Source: Microbacterium sp. (GTDB lineage Bacteria; Actinomycetota; Actinomycetes; Actinomycetales; Microbacteriaceae). Taken from it: 64,000 nucleotides of DNA. How positions within the stretch are numbered: the stretch's first letter is position 1; each line of letters begins with the position of its first letter. The stretch spans positions 37,436 through 101,435 of the forward strand of contig NZ_QFPF01000009.1 of assembly GCF_003248605.1 (NCBI RefSeq). The letters are read 5' to 3'. Positions 24,147 to 32,137 of this stretch are shown here, in pieces. Made by a program: the position numbers and the translations under genes. Under the pieces are notes generated by a model. It was given only the letters and a program-made list of their open reading frames with translations. It was not told the DNA's origin and searched no databases.

Positions 24147-25352
24147 TCAGGCGTCCAAGAGTCGACGCAGGTGCCGGCTGACGGCATCCGTCTCGATGAG
24201 AAAGCCGTCGTGGCCGAAGTCGCTCGTGATCACGGTCGCGCGGTCGCCGTCGAGGGTGTCGGGGATGCTGCGTGCGATGCGGTGCTGACCCTCGACCGGA
24301 AAGAGCCGGTCGCTGTCGATCCCGAGCACGAGTGTGCGGGCGGTGACCGCGCGCAGCGCCTCTTCGACGCCGCCGCGGTCGCGCCCCACGTCGTGCGAGT
24401 TCATCGCCTCGACGAGCGTGATGTAACTGTTGGCGTCGAAACGGCGCGTGAACCGGTTGCCGTGGAAGTCCAGGTAGGACTCGACGGCGAACCGGCCGCC
24501 GTGGCCGAGCGGGCTCACTCCCGACTGCCAGGAGCGCTGGAAACGCTGGTTCAACTCGGTGGGGCTGCGGTAGTTCAACAGCGCCATGCGGCGGGCGAGC
24601 GCGAGTCCGCGATGGGGACCGTCGCCGTCGGCGGAGTCGTAGTACTCGCCGCGCTGGAATCGCGGGTCGATGGCGATCGCCTCGAGCTGCACGGAGTTCA
24701 GCGCGATCTGGTCGGCGGTGTTGATGGGGGGAGCGGCGAGCACCGCCAAGCGCGTGACCCGCTCGGCATGGCCGGCGCCCCACTCCAGCGCGTGCATGCC
24801 GCCCATGGATCCGCCGACGACGGCCGCCCACACGTCGATCCCGAGGGCGTCCGCGAGGCGCACCTGTGCGGCGACCTGGTCGCGGATCGTGAGGTACGGA
24901 AACCGCGAGGCCCATTCGTAGCCGTCGGGAGCGATGCTTGCGGGACCGGTCGAGCCCTGGCATCCACCCAGCATGTTCGGCGCGACCACGAACCAGCGAT
25001 CGGTGTCGATCGGGGCGCCCGGGCCGACGATGTCGGACCACCAGCCGTCCGTGGGGTGGCCGGGGGCCGCTTCGCCGCGCACGTGGCTGTCGCCGGTGAG
25101 CGCATGGAGCACGAGGACGGCATTGTCGCGGGTGGGGGAGAGCTCGCCCCAGGTCTCGAACGCGAGTCGGAAGCCCGGCAGTTCCTCGCCGCCCTCGGCG
25201 CGGAACGACCCGAAGGCCGCGAAGCGCCGGTCGCCCGCCGGGTCGCCGTCGCGCCAGGCGCCGGTGGCGGGCGGGCGGGCGCGCAGCAGGCGTGCGTCGG
25301 CCTCCGTCACGGGCGACGCGGGCGCCGTGTCTTCGGAGGTCTGCCAGTCCAT
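24147..25352 (-). CDS. metX: Homoserine O-acetyltransferase MetX
   Basis: A 401-residue alpha/beta-hydrolase that acetylates homoserine with acetyl-CoA, the first committed step of methionine synthesis. The nucleophile elbow is VVGGSMGGMHALEW (S182), and the acid and histidine are in GIDSDRLFP and SDFGHDGF. The oxyanion and substrate residues ALTGDSH and RFDANSYITL are present. The N-terminal 45 residues are variable, as in other MetX. It lies downstream of metY on the same strand but 343 bases away, with hairpins between, so separate transcription is likely. Confidence 0.95.
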   Translation of the reverse strand: MDWQTSEDTAPASPVTEADARLLRARPPATGAWRDGDPAGDRRFAAFGSFRAEGGEELPGFRLAFETWGELSPTRDNAVLVLHALTGDSHVRGEAAPGHPTDGWWSDIVGPGAPIDTDRWFVVAPNMLGGCQGSTGPASIAPDGYEWASRFPYLTIRDQVAAQVRLADALGIDVWAAVVGGSMGGMHALEWGAGHAERVTRLAVLAAPPINTADQIALNSVQLEAIAIDPRFQRGEYYDSADGDGPHRGLALARRMALLNYRSPTELNQRFQRSWQSGVSPLGHGGRFAVESYLDFHGNRFTRRFDANSYITLVEAMNSHDVGRDRGGVEEALRAVTARTLVLGIDSDRLFPVEGQHRIARSIPDTLDGDRATVITSDFGHDGFLIETDAVSRHLRRLLDA

Positions 25353-25411
25353 CAGGCCATTCTGCCGCGTCGGTCAGCGGGCGGCGCCCACGTTACGCGC
25401 CCGCTCCCGCA

Positions 25412-25481
25412 GCGTTGGGGCGTCAGAACGACGTTGGGGCGCGGAGCAGCGCGCCCCAACGTCGTTCTGACGCCCCAACGC
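25412..25481. repeat. 32-bp perfect inverted repeat with 6-base loop (REP-like element)
   Basis: Arms 25412-25443 and 25450-25481 are perfect complements around the loop GAGCAG. Each arm also contains the direct repeat GTTGGGGCG twice. Much longer and more perfect than a normal terminator, and without a U tract. It resembles an intergenic REP-type element; only one copy is in this window. Confidence 0.75.
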
Positions 25482-25653
25482 GGGGCATCGTGCGGGCGAC
25501 GGGCCAGGGCGGGATGTCGTGCCCGGGCGCCGTGCGGCGCCGGGTGCGGGGCCCGAGTGGGCCAACATTCCGGAGGCATTGTGCGCGCGGGGTGGGCGAC
25601 ACTCGTGATCCCGCGGCAGTGGTGCAGGCGCCGCCGCGGATCTCCGGAATGTT

Positions 25654-25687
25654 GTGCCGCACGCCCGGGTGTCCGGGCGTGCGGCAC
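25654..25687 (-). terminator. Hairpin terminator after metY
   Basis: Perfect 15-bp stem (25654-25668 with 25673-25687) and a 4-base loop, 8 bases past the metY stop. No U run follows, which is common in this GC range. Confidence 0.6.
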
Positions 25688-25695
25688 ACGGATTC

Positions 25696-27018
25696 TCAGG
25701 CGCGCGCGGCCTCGGCGACGCGTCGCGCGGCCGCGAGGGCCTGCTCGAGGTCGGCCTTGAGGTCATCGACGTTCTCGATGCCGACCGACAGGCGCACGAG
25801 CCCGGGCGTCACGCCCGTCGTCAGCTGCTGCTCGGGCGTCAGCTGCGAGTGCGTCGTCGATGCCGGGTGGATCACGAGCGAGCGCACGTCGCCGATGTTG
25901 GCGAGGTGGCTGAACAGCGTGAGCGAATTGACGAACTCACGACCCGCCTCCACACCGCCCTTGAGCTCGAACGAGAGAACCGCACCGACGCCCTTGGGCG
26001 CGTAGGTGTTGGCTGCGGCGTACCACGGCGAGGTGGGAAGGCCCGAGTAGTTCACCGAGGCGACATCGTCCTGGTTCTCGAGCCACTCCGCGATCTCCTG
26101 CGCGTTCTGCACGTGCCGTTCGATGCGCAGCGAGAGGGTCTCGATGCCCTGGATGAGCAGCCACGCGCTCTGCGGCGAGATCGACGCGCCGAGGTCGCGC
26201 AGCAGCTGCACGCGCGCCTTGATCACGTAGGCGAGGGCGTCGCCCACCGCGGTCGTGTAGCTCGCACCGTGGTACGAGGGGTCGGGCTCGGTGAGACCGG
26301 GGAACTTCTCGACGTTCTGCGACCACCCGAACCGGCCGCCGTCGACGATGACGCCGCCGATGACCGTGCCGTGTCCGCCCAGGAACTTCGTCGCCGAATG
26401 GATGACGATGTCGGCGCCGTGCTCGAAGGGCTTGATCAGGTAGGGGGTCGCGATCGTGTTGTCGACGATCAGCGGCAGGCCGTTCTCGTGGGCGACTCCC
26501 GCGACCTTGGCGATGTCGAGGATGTTGATCTTGGGGTTGCCGATCGTCTCGGCGAAGAACAGCTTGGTGTTCGGCCGGACCGCCGCCTGCCACTCGGCCG
26601 CGTCGTCCTGGTTCTCGACGAACGTCGTCTCGATGCCGAGCTTGGCGAGGGTGTACTTGAAGAGGTTGTAGGTGCCGCCGTAGATCGAGCTCGACGAGAC
26701 GATGTGGTCGCCGGCCTGCGCGATGTTGAGCACGGCGAAGGTCTCGGCGGCCTGGCCGCTCGCCACCAGCAGCGCCCCGGTGCCGCCCTCGAGCGCGGCG
26801 ATGCGCTGCTCGACGACATCCTGGGTCGGGTTCATGATGCGCGTGTAGATGTTGCCGAACTCCGCCAGCGCGAAGAGGTTCGCGGCATGGTCGGTGTTGT
26901 CGAACACGTACGACGTCGTCTGGTAGATCGGCGTCGCGCGCGCCTTGGTGGTCGGGTCGGGCTGGGCGCCGGAGTGGACCTGCTTGGTCTCGAAACGCCA
27001 GTTCTCGGGTGCGGACAT
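25696..27018 (-). CDS. metY: O-acetylhomoserine sulfhydrylase MetY
   Basis: A 440-residue Cys/Met-metabolism PLP enzyme that makes homocysteine from O-acetylhomoserine and sulfide. The PLP lysine is K211 in IHSATKFLGGHG, with YTRIMNPTQDVVEQRIA, SSSIYGGTYNLF and DNTIATPYLIKPF. The insertions and length are of the MetY type rather than MetB/MetC. With metX it makes up direct sulfhydrylation. Good AGGAGG ahead of the ATG and a plausible -35/-10 upstream (27075-27103). Confidence 0.95.
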   Translation of the reverse strand: MSAPENWRFETKQVHSGAQPDPTTKARATPIYQTTSYVFDNTDHAANLFALAEFGNIYTRIMNPTQDVVEQRIAALEGGTGALLVASGQAAETFAVLNIAQAGDHIVSSSSIYGGTYNLFKYTLAKLGIETTFVENQDDAAEWQAAVRPNTKLFFAETIGNPKINILDIAKVAGVAHENGLPLIVDNTIATPYLIKPFEHGADIVIHSATKFLGGHGTVIGGVIVDGGRFGWSQNVEKFPGLTEPDPSYHGASYTTAVGDALAYVIKARVQLLRDLGASISPQSAWLLIQGIETLSLRIERHVQNAQEIAEWLENQDDVASVNYSGLPTSPWYAAANTYAPKGVGAVLSFELKGGVEAGREFVNSLTLFSHLANIGDVRSLVIHPASTTHSQLTPEQQLTTGVTPGLVRLSVGIENVDDLKADLEQALAAARRVAEAARA

Positions 27019-27074
27019 TGTCGTCCTCCTGGTCGGTGGTTCTCGGCCACGTGGCGGTTGCCGGGCCTCAGGCG

Positions 27075-27103
27075 AGAGTACGGTCGCCGGATGCTGTCAA
27101 CAA
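27075..27103 (-). promoter_or_regulatory. metY promoter: TTGTTG, 17 bases, TACTCT
   Basis: On the minus strand TTGTTG (27098-27103) and TACTCT (27075-27080) are 17 bases apart. The leader would be about 50 bases and carries AGGAGG before the metY ATG. Confidence 0.5.
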
Positions 27104-27115
27104 CGGATCGGTCAT

Positions 27116-27125
27116 GTTACGTAAC
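27116..27125. promoter_or_regulatory. 10-bp palindrome GTTACGTAAC, candidate operator
   Basis: Perfect palindrome just upstream of the metY -35, in the divergent metY/SDR region. A methionine- or sulfur-responsive regulator is a guess. Confidence 0.4.
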
Positions 27126-27177
27126 CTGCAGGTCGACGCGGCCCCGCCCCGCGTCGTGTCGGGGCTCGGGCGAGCGT

Positions 27178-27183
27178 TAGCGT
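27178..27183 (+). promoter_or_regulatory. -10 box TAGCGT, leaderless SDR promoter
   Basis: TAGCGT is exactly 6 bases before the ATG at 27190; the 6 bases contain GGAGG. Confidence 0.5.
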
Positions 27184-27189
27184 GGAGGC

Positions 27190-27975
27190 ATGGCGAACAG
27201 ACGTGCGGTCGTGACGGGAGCGAGCTCGGGAATCGGTGAGGCGACGGTACGCGCACTGCGCGGCGCCGGGTGGGATGTTGTGGGCGTGGCCCGCCGGGCG
27301 GACCGCCTCGCAGCTCTCGAGGCCGAGACGGGTGCCGGGGTGTTCGCCGCCGATCTGACCGCGCAGGCCGACATCGACGCGCTCGCCGCGTGGCTCGCCG
27401 ATTCCGGACCGGTGCACGCGCTCGTGCACGTGGCGGGCGGCGCCCGCGGCACCGATCGCGTCGAGGACGGTCTCGCCGAGGACTGGACGTGGATGTTCGA
27501 GGTGAATGTGCTCTCCGCCCAGCGCCTTGTCGCCGCTCTCATGCCGCAGTTGCGCGCCGCGGCCGCCGCAGACGGCCATGCCGACACGCTTTTCGTGACC
27601 TCGACGGCGGCGCAGGTGGCCTACCCGGGCGGTGCGGGCTACAACGCCGCGAAGGCGGGCGAGTCCATGCTCGTGCGCGCGCTGCGTCTCGAACTGAGCG
27701 GCGAGCCGATCCGCGTCGTCGAGATCGCGCCCGGCATGGTGCAGACGCCCGAGTTCACCCTCAATCGTCTGGCCGGAGACAGCGCCGCCGCCGATCGGGT
27801 CTACGAGGGCGTCGAGGCCCCGCTCGTCGCCGAAGACGTCGCCGATGTGATCGCGTACGCGCTCGGCGCGCCCGGGCACGTCAACCTCGACCTCGTCACG
27901 ATGCGCCCCGTCGCCCAGTCCGCCCAGCATGTGCTGGCCCGCGGTCCGCTGCGGGTGCGCGGCGCGAGCGAATGA
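27190..27975 (+). CDS. Short-chain dehydrogenase/reductase (YdfG-like)
   Basis: A 261-residue classical SDR. Cofactor motif VTGASSGIGEATVRAL at residues 9-24, with arginines after strand 2 (ARRADRLAAL) indicating NADP(H). Catalytic Ser in VTSTAAQVAYPGG and Tyr-Lys in GYNAAKAGESML. The segment EIAPGMVQTPEF follows. Closest named type is YdfG (NADP-dependent 3-hydroxy acid/serine dehydrogenase), but the substrate cannot be set from sequence. A phosphoribosyltransferase gene follows after 69 bases. Confidence 0.88.
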   Translation: MANRRAVVTGASSGIGEATVRALRGAGWDVVGVARRADRLAALEAETGAGVFAADLTAQADIDALAAWLADSGPVHALVHVAGGARGTDRVEDGLAEDWTWMFEVNVLSAQRLVAALMPQLRAAAAADGHADTLFVTSTAAQVAYPGGAGYNAAKAGESMLVRALRLELSGEPIRVVEIAPGMVQTPEFTLNRLAGDSAAADRVYEGVEAPLVAEDVADVIAYALGAPGHVNLDLVTMRPVAQSAQHVLARGPLRVRGASE

Positions 27976-28044
27976 ACGGGATGCCGGGGCACGGCGCTGC
28001 GGCAGGTGAGGGCGCCGGCGCGGCCGGCCGGAAGGAGCACGGCG

Positions 28045-28539
28045 ATGGCTGAGGCGAGGGGCGAGCGCGAGACGCTCACGTGGGACGGGTTCGGCGAGGC
28101 GTGTCGAGATCTGGCGCGGGAGATCGTCGCCGACGCATTCGTGCCCGAGGTCGTGGTCGCGATCGCGCGCGGCGGGCTGCTGCCGGCGGGGGCGATCGCC
28201 TACGGGCTCGGCATCAAGAACTGCGGCGCGCTGAACGTCGAGTTCTACACCGGCATCGGCACGGTTCTCGACGCGCCCGAGCTGTTGCCGCCGGAACTGG
28301 ACATGACGTATCTGGGTGGCAAGCGGGTGCTGCTCGTGGACGACGTCGCCGACAGCGGACGCACGCTCGCCCTCGCCGTGAAGCTGCTGGCCGATCAGGG
28401 GGCGATCGTGCGCTCGGCGACGATCTACACCAAACCCGGCACCATCGCCGTTCCCGACTACGCGTGGAAGGACACCCCCCTGTGGATCGACTTCCCCTGG
28501 TCGTGGCAGGGTTCTGTGCTTGAAGAGGATGCGGCCTGA
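28045..28539 (+). CDS. Purine-type phosphoribosyltransferase
   Basis: A 164-residue type I phosphoribosyltransferase. The PRPP loop is [18 protein letters not shown] and the early strand [20 protein letters not shown] is that of xanthine/guanine/hypoxanthine PRTases (GPT-like). The C-terminal WIDFPW resembles the purine-stacking hood of XGPRTs. The ATG at 28045 has AAGGAG 7 bases ahead; the earlier ATG at 28006 is not supported. The 3' end overlaps the possible long start of ung. Confidence 0.85.
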   Translation: MAEARGERETLTWDGFGEACRDLAREIVADAFVPEVVVAIARGGLLPAGAIAYGLGIKNCGALNVEFYTGIGTVLDAPELLPPELDMTYLGGKRVLLVDDVADSGRTLALAVKLLADQGAIVRSATIYTKPGTIAVPDYAWKDTPLWIDFPWSWQGSVLEEDAA

Positions 28540-28552
28540 GGCGCGCGAGCCG

Positions 28553-29245
28553 ATGGCGCGCACGCTCGCGGATCTCGCTGGCGCGGGACTGATCGACTCC
28601 GGCTGGGCGCGGGAACTCGCGCCGGTCGGCCCGCAGATCGCGGCGCTGGGCGAGCGCCTGCGCGTCGAGACCGCGAGCGGGCGGGGTTATCTGCCCTCCG
28701 GCGATCGAGTGCTCCGTGCCTTCGCCCGCCCGTTCGACGACGTGCGTGTGCTCATCGTCGGACAGGACCCTTATCCGACACCCGGTCACCCGATCGGTCT
28801 CTCGTTCGCCGTCGATCGCCATGTCCGACCGCTGCCCCGGAGCCTGGGGAACATCTACCGGGAGCTGGAGGACGACCTCGGCATCCCGCCCGCACCGCAC
28901 GGCGACCTCTCGGCGTGGTCCGATCAAGGGGTGCTGCTGCTGAACCGCGTGCTGACCGTCGCCCCGGGGGCCCCTGCCTCGCACCGAGGCTGGGGGTGGG
29001 AAGCGGTCACCGAGCACGCGATCCGGGCGCTCGCCGGGCGCGAGCGTCCGCTCGTGGCGGTCCTGTGGGGGCGGGACGCGGCCGGCCTGCGGCCGATGCT
29101 GGGCGCGGTGCCGATCGTCGAGTCGCCGCATCCGTCGCCGCTGTCCGCCTCGCGTGGATTCTTCGGCTCACGTCCGTTCTCGCGCGTGAACGAGCTGCTC
29201 GAGAACCAGGGATCCGCACCGGTCGACTGGCGGGTGCCCGCGTAG
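28553..29245 (+). CDS. ung: Uracil-DNA glycosylase (family 1)
   Basis: A 230-residue DNA-repair enzyme that removes uracil from DNA. The water-activating motif [15 protein letters not shown] carries D72 and the DNA-intercalation loop is [20 protein letters not shown]. The [11 protein letters not shown] strand gives the uracil-binding Asn. Starts at ATG 28553; an in-frame ATG at 28529 would add eight residues but has its Shine-Dalgarno too close. The TAG stop is the first half of the next -10 box. Confidence 0.94.
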   Translation: MARTLADLAGAGLIDSGWARELAPVGPQIAALGERLRVETASGRGYLPSGDRVLRAFARPFDDVRVLIVGQDPYPTPGHPIGLSFAVDRHVRPLPRSLGNIYRELEDDLGIPPAPHGDLSAWSDQGVLLLNRVLTVAPGAPASHRGWGWEAVTEHAIRALAGRERPLVAVLWGRDAAGLRPMLGAVPIVESPHPSPLSASRGFFGSRPFSRVNELLENQGSAPVDWRVPA

Positions 29246-29248
29246 GCT
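29243..29248 (+). promoter_or_regulatory. -10 box TAGGCT built on the ung stop codon
   Basis: TAGGCT starts at the ung TAG and is 7 bases before the ATG at 29256. Confidence 0.5.
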
Positions 29249-29255
29249 GTAGGCC

Positions 29256-29864
29256 ATGCTCGAGGAGGAATACGACAAGCCCCGCCGGCTTCCCCGTCAC
29301 CTGCGCCGTCCGCCCGAGCCGGAACGGCCGTTCACCTTCGAGATCCGCCCCGCCGAGGTGCGCGACATTCCCGACATCCGCGAGATCTACAACTACTACG
29401 TCACCAACTCGGTCGTCACGTTCGACGAGAAGCGCTGGTCGCTCAAGAAGTGGCGCGAGAAGTTCGATCATCTGACGTCGCTCGGGCTCCCCTTCCTCGT
29501 CGCCGAGAGCCCCAGCGGTCAGATCCTCGGATACGCCCTCGTCGCGCCGTGGGCGGGCAAGTCCGCATTCCGCTACACCGTCGAGAACTCCATCTACCTC
29601 GGGCACGCGGCGACGGGCAAGGGCCTCGGCCGCGCGCTGCTCGAGGCGCTGATCGCCGCGTGCGAGCAGCAGGGCATCCGCGAGATGGTCGCCGTCATCA
29701 GCGACAGAGGAGCGGACGCGTCCATCGCGCTGCACGAGCGGCTCGGGTTCGTCGAGGTGGGCCGGATGGGCAGGGTGGGGTTCAAGTTCGGCCGATGGCT
29801 CGGCACGGTCTACCTGCAGAAGTCGTTGAAGCCGGTCAAGAAGCGCGGCCTGTTCCGCCGCTGA
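29256..29864 (+). CDS. GNAT acetyltransferase of the phosphinothricin/methionine-sulfoximine (Pat) type
   Basis: A 202-residue GNAT enzyme. The core RPAEVRDIPDIREIYNYYV is diagnostic of phosphinothricin-acetyltransferase-like proteins, and the acetyl-CoA loop is HAATGKGLGRALLEALIAA; the HERLGFVEVGRM segment follows. The family acts on glutamine analogues such as methionine sulfoximine; actual substrate unknown. An extra 28-residue basic N-terminus (DKPRRLPRHLRRPPEPER) and a Lys-rich tail distinguish it from standard Pat. Its stop abuts the emfourin gene's stop with no gap. Confidence 0.85.
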   Translation: MLEEEYDKPRRLPRHLRRPPEPERPFTFEIRPAEVRDIPDIREIYNYYVTNSVVTFDEKRWSLKKWREKFDHLTSLGLPFLVAESPSGQILGYALVAPWAGKSAFRYTVENSIYLGHAATGKGLGRALLEALIAACEQQGIREMVAVISDRGADASIALHERLGFVEVGRMGRVGFKFGRWLGTVYLQKSLKPVKKRGLFRR

Positions 29865-30200
29865 TCACTCGCGGCCTGCGGTGCCGCGGGCGCGCACCTC
29901 GTCGACGAGGTCGCGCCACGGCCCCCGCACGTCCCCGTCCGGCAGGCTCGTCGTCCGCTCGGTCTCCCCGCAGCGGGCGCGAATCGCCCACACGAAGCGG
30001 TCCGCGCCGCGGGTCGCGACGTCGGCGGGCTGCTCGTCCCACGCGCAGCGATCGATCAGCGCCGTCCAGAACCGGGCGTCGGGCCCGGTGGCATCGGCGC
30101 GCCACACGCGCGGGACTCCCGCCATCCCGCCGCTGCGCGCCACGCGAACCGAGACGGATGCCGCCTCGGCGGCCTCCTGATCAGACGAGATCTCGTCCAT
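29865..30200 (-). CDS. Emfourin-type proteinaceous inhibitor of an M4 protease
   Basis: A 111-residue protein with VSVRVARSGGMAGVPRVWRAD near residue 15 and a short C-terminal helix (GPWRDLVDEVRARG). It matches the emfourin (M4in) family, shown in Serratia to be a tight slow-binding inhibitor of the neighbouring protealysin. Here its start overlaps the M4 protease gene by 20 bases, so the pair is translated from one mRNA. A longer reading from 30260 has no support. Homology judged by eye. Confidence 0.8.
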   Translation of the reverse strand: MDEISSDQEAAEAASVSVRVARSGGMAGVPRVWRADATGPDARFWTALIDRCAWDEQPADVATRGADRFVWAIRARCGETERTTSLPDGDVRGPWRDLVDEVRARGTAGRE

Positions 30201-31275
30201 CCCACAGGCCGACGTCGATCCAGCCCGCCCGGACCGCCTCGGCCACCTCCGAATTCTCACCGTACTCCGCGACGGCGGCGGACAGGGTGGCGCGGGCGAA
30301 GGTCTCGAAATCGGCGGTGGCCGCCAGGCCTCCCGTGAGCGCGTGGTACCAGACCCGCCCGGCCCGCTGCCAGGCCGGCTCGTCGAGTGTCAACGCCGTC
30401 ACGACGAAGGCGCGGTTGGGGATGCCGGAATTGATGTGCACGCCGCCGTTGTCGTCGTCGGTGACGACGAAGTCCCGCATGTGGGCGGGCTGCGGATCGC
30501 GGCCCAGGATGTCGTCGTCGTACGCCGTGCCGGGTGCGCGCATGGAGCGCAGCGCCACGCCCTCGACCTCTGGTGTGAAGATGCCCGCGCCGATGAGCCA
30601 GCTCGCGTCGGCGGCGCTCTGACCCCGCAGATGCTGTTCGGTCAGGGCGCCCAGCACGTCGGCGATCGATTCGTTCAGTGCGCCCGGCTGGTCGCGGTAC
30701 ACGAGGTCGGCGGTGTGCTGGATGACACCGTGGGCGAGCTCGTGTCCGATCACCGAGACGGATCCGGTGAAACCCGTGAACACCTCCCCGTCCCCGTCGC
30801 CGAAGACCATGCGCCCGCCGTCCCAGAACGCGTTGTCGTAGTCGCGTCCGTAGTGCACGGTTGCGCGCAGGGTCGCGCCGCGCCCGTCGATGGAGACCCG
30901 CTCGAACGCGTCGAGAAGCATGTCGAAGGTGGCGCCGAGGCCCTCGAACGCCTGGTTGACGGCGATGTCGTCGACGGGGCCGGTGTCTTCGGTGCGCACG
31001 GTCACCCCCGGCAGCACCTCGAGGCGCTGGGCGTCGCTGATGACCCGGTCGGGCGCGTCGCGCACCTGCGCGACGAGCGCCCCCTCACCATCGACCGTGA
31101 GCTCCATCGCCGTCCGTCGCGTGCGCAGCACGGGATCGTGCGCCAGCGTCTGGCGCGCGGCGTGGCGGGCGACCGCGAATCGCTCCGGCGCCTGGTCTGC
31201 GATGCGGGCGAGCAGGTAGGGCGGCACGATGCCGCGGCGGGGGGCGGACACAGGAGCGAGCGGCGGCGTGGTCAT
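30181..31275 (-). CDS. Protealysin-like M4 family metalloprotease
   Basis: A 364-residue thermolysin-family protease without a signal peptide. The short propeptide carries GIVPPYLLARIAD at residues 15-27, the PPL-type motif of protealysin precursors. Zinc ligands are H178-E179-x-x-H182 and E202 in NESIADV; the C-terminal catalytic histidine is in DNGGVHINSGIPNRAF. Lack of a signal fits protealysins, whose physiological target is often cytosolic or released by another route. Leaderless start: TACCCT lies exactly 6 bases upstream of the ATG. The emfourin inhibitor gene overlaps its end. Confidence 0.9.
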   Translation of the reverse strand: MTTPPLAPVSAPRRGIVPPYLLARIADQAPERFAVARHAARQTLAHDPVLRTRRTAMELTVDGEGALVAQVRDAPDRVISDAQRLEVLPGVTVRTEDTGPVDDIAVNQAFEGLGATFDMLLDAFERVSIDGRGATLRATVHYGRDYDNAFWDGGRMVFGDGDGEVFTGFTGSVSVIGHELAHGVIQHTADLVYRDQPGALNESIADVLGALTEQHLRGQSAADASWLIGAGIFTPEVEGVALRSMRAPGTAYDDDILGRDPQPAHMRDFVVTDDDNGGVHINSGIPNRAFVVTALTLDEPAWQRAGRVWYHALTGGLAATADFETFARATLSAAVAEYGENSEVAEAVRAGWIDVGLWDGRDLV

Positions 31276-31281
31276 GGGTCG

Positions 31282-31287
31282 AGGGTA
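31282..31287 (-). promoter_or_regulatory. -10 box TACCCT, M4 protease promoter
   Basis: TACCCT on the minus strand is exactly 6 bases before the ATG at 31275. Confidence 0.55.
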
Positions 31288-31327
31288 CGGCGGGTACCCG
31301 ACATCGACCGTGGCGGCGCGGCCGCCC

Positions 31328-32137
31328 TCAGTCGAGCGGCGAGGCGGGATCGATGGTGGGGATCGAATCCAGCAGGCGTCTGGTGTACGCCACCTGCGGC
31401 TCCAGCAGCACGCGTTCGGTGGGCCCCTCCTCGACGATGCGGCCGTCCTTCATCACGACGACGGTGTCGCAGAGATTCTGCACGACGCCGATGTCGTGCG
31501 ACACCATCAGCAGCGCCATCCCCGTCCGCCGCCGCAGCTCGCGCAGCAGCTCGAGGATCTGGGCGCGGACCGTCACATCGAGGGCGGAGAGCGGTTCGTC
31601 GCCCACCAGCAGGCGTGGGCGGTGCACGATCGCACGCGCGATTGCGATGCGCTGACGCTGGCCCCCGGAGAACTCGTGCGGAAAGCGTTCCGCCATCGAC
31701 GGCTCGAGCCCGACCTGATCGAGCACCTCGCGCACGCGCGCTCGGCGGTCGCCCTCGATGTCCAGGGCCCACAGCGGCTCGCCGACGATGCGTCCCACGC
31801 TCATCCGGGGGTCCAGCGAGGCGTACGGGTCCTGGAACACGATCCCCGTCTGCCGGCGCAGCCAATGCAGCGACCGAGCGGAGGCCCGGGCGTCGACGGG
31901 GCGCCCGTCGAAGGACACGGTTCCCGACGTCGGCAGGTCCAGGGCGAGCGCCAGCCGCACCAGCGTGGACTTGCCCGACCCGGACTCGCCGATCACGCCG
32001 ACCGCCTCGCCCTCGCGCACATCGACATCCGCGTCGACCAGGGCGGTCGCCGTGCGTCGCCGCCCGATGAGCGAGTCTCGGGGCAGCGTGTGCACGCGCG
32101 TCAGGCCCCGCGCCTGGAGCAGGATGCCGGAACTCAC
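31328..32137 (-). CDS. Peptide ABC transporter ATP-binding protein (DppF/OppF-like)
   Basis: A 269-residue ATPase: Walker A GESGSGKSTLVRLAL, Q-loop FQDPYASLDPRMS (the DP-x-x-SL-(D/N)PR signature of DppF/OppF), ABC signature FSGGQRQRIAIARAI and Walker B LLVGDEPLSALDV. It ends at VLLEPQVAYTRRLLDS, the oligopeptide C-terminal stretch. It lacks the full CxxC iron-sulfur-like tail seen in some members. Last gene of the five-gene importer; its start overlaps the preceding ATPase by 4 bases. It pairs with that ATPase to drive import of peptides or a related solute. Confidence 0.93.
   Translation of the reverse strand: MSSGILLQARGLTRVHTLPRDSLIGRRRTATALVDADVDVREGEAVGVIGESGSGKSTLVRLALALDLPTSGTVSFDGRPVDARASARSLHWLRRQTGIVFQDPYASLDPRMSVGRIVGEPLWALDIEGDRRARVREVLDQVGLEPSMAERFPHEFSGGQRQRIAIARAIVHRPRLLVGDEPLSALDVTVRAQILELLRELRRRTGMALLMVSHDIGVVQNLCDTVVVMKDGRIVEEGPTERVLLEPQVAYTRRLLDSIPTIDPASPLD

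Larger units (their letters stand above)
25353..25695. other. Gene-free region rich in inverted repeats between metX and metY
   Basis: No credible ORF. It holds a 32-bp perfect inverted repeat (25412-25481), a 12-bp inverted pair 68 bases apart (25563-25574 and 25643-25654) and a 15-bp hairpin (25654-25687) next to the metY stop. The metX promoter must lie in the first part, but I cannot place it. Confidence 0.7.

Noticed and set aside
23116..25041. 641-codon minus-strand ORF running over the MFS pseudogene and metX
   Set aside because: It is out of frame with metX and antisense to the MFS gene; no domain match by eye.
25374..25766. Several small ORFs in the metX-metY gap
   Set aside because: They arise from the repeats themselves (both strands give similar Arg/Pro/Ala-rich peptides) and lack ribosome binding sites.
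27019..27080. SAM riboswitch upstream of metY
   Set aside because: CCCGGCAACC recalls a SAM-I core, but the leader of about 50 bases is too short for the SAM-I or SAM-IV fold and other conserved parts are absent.
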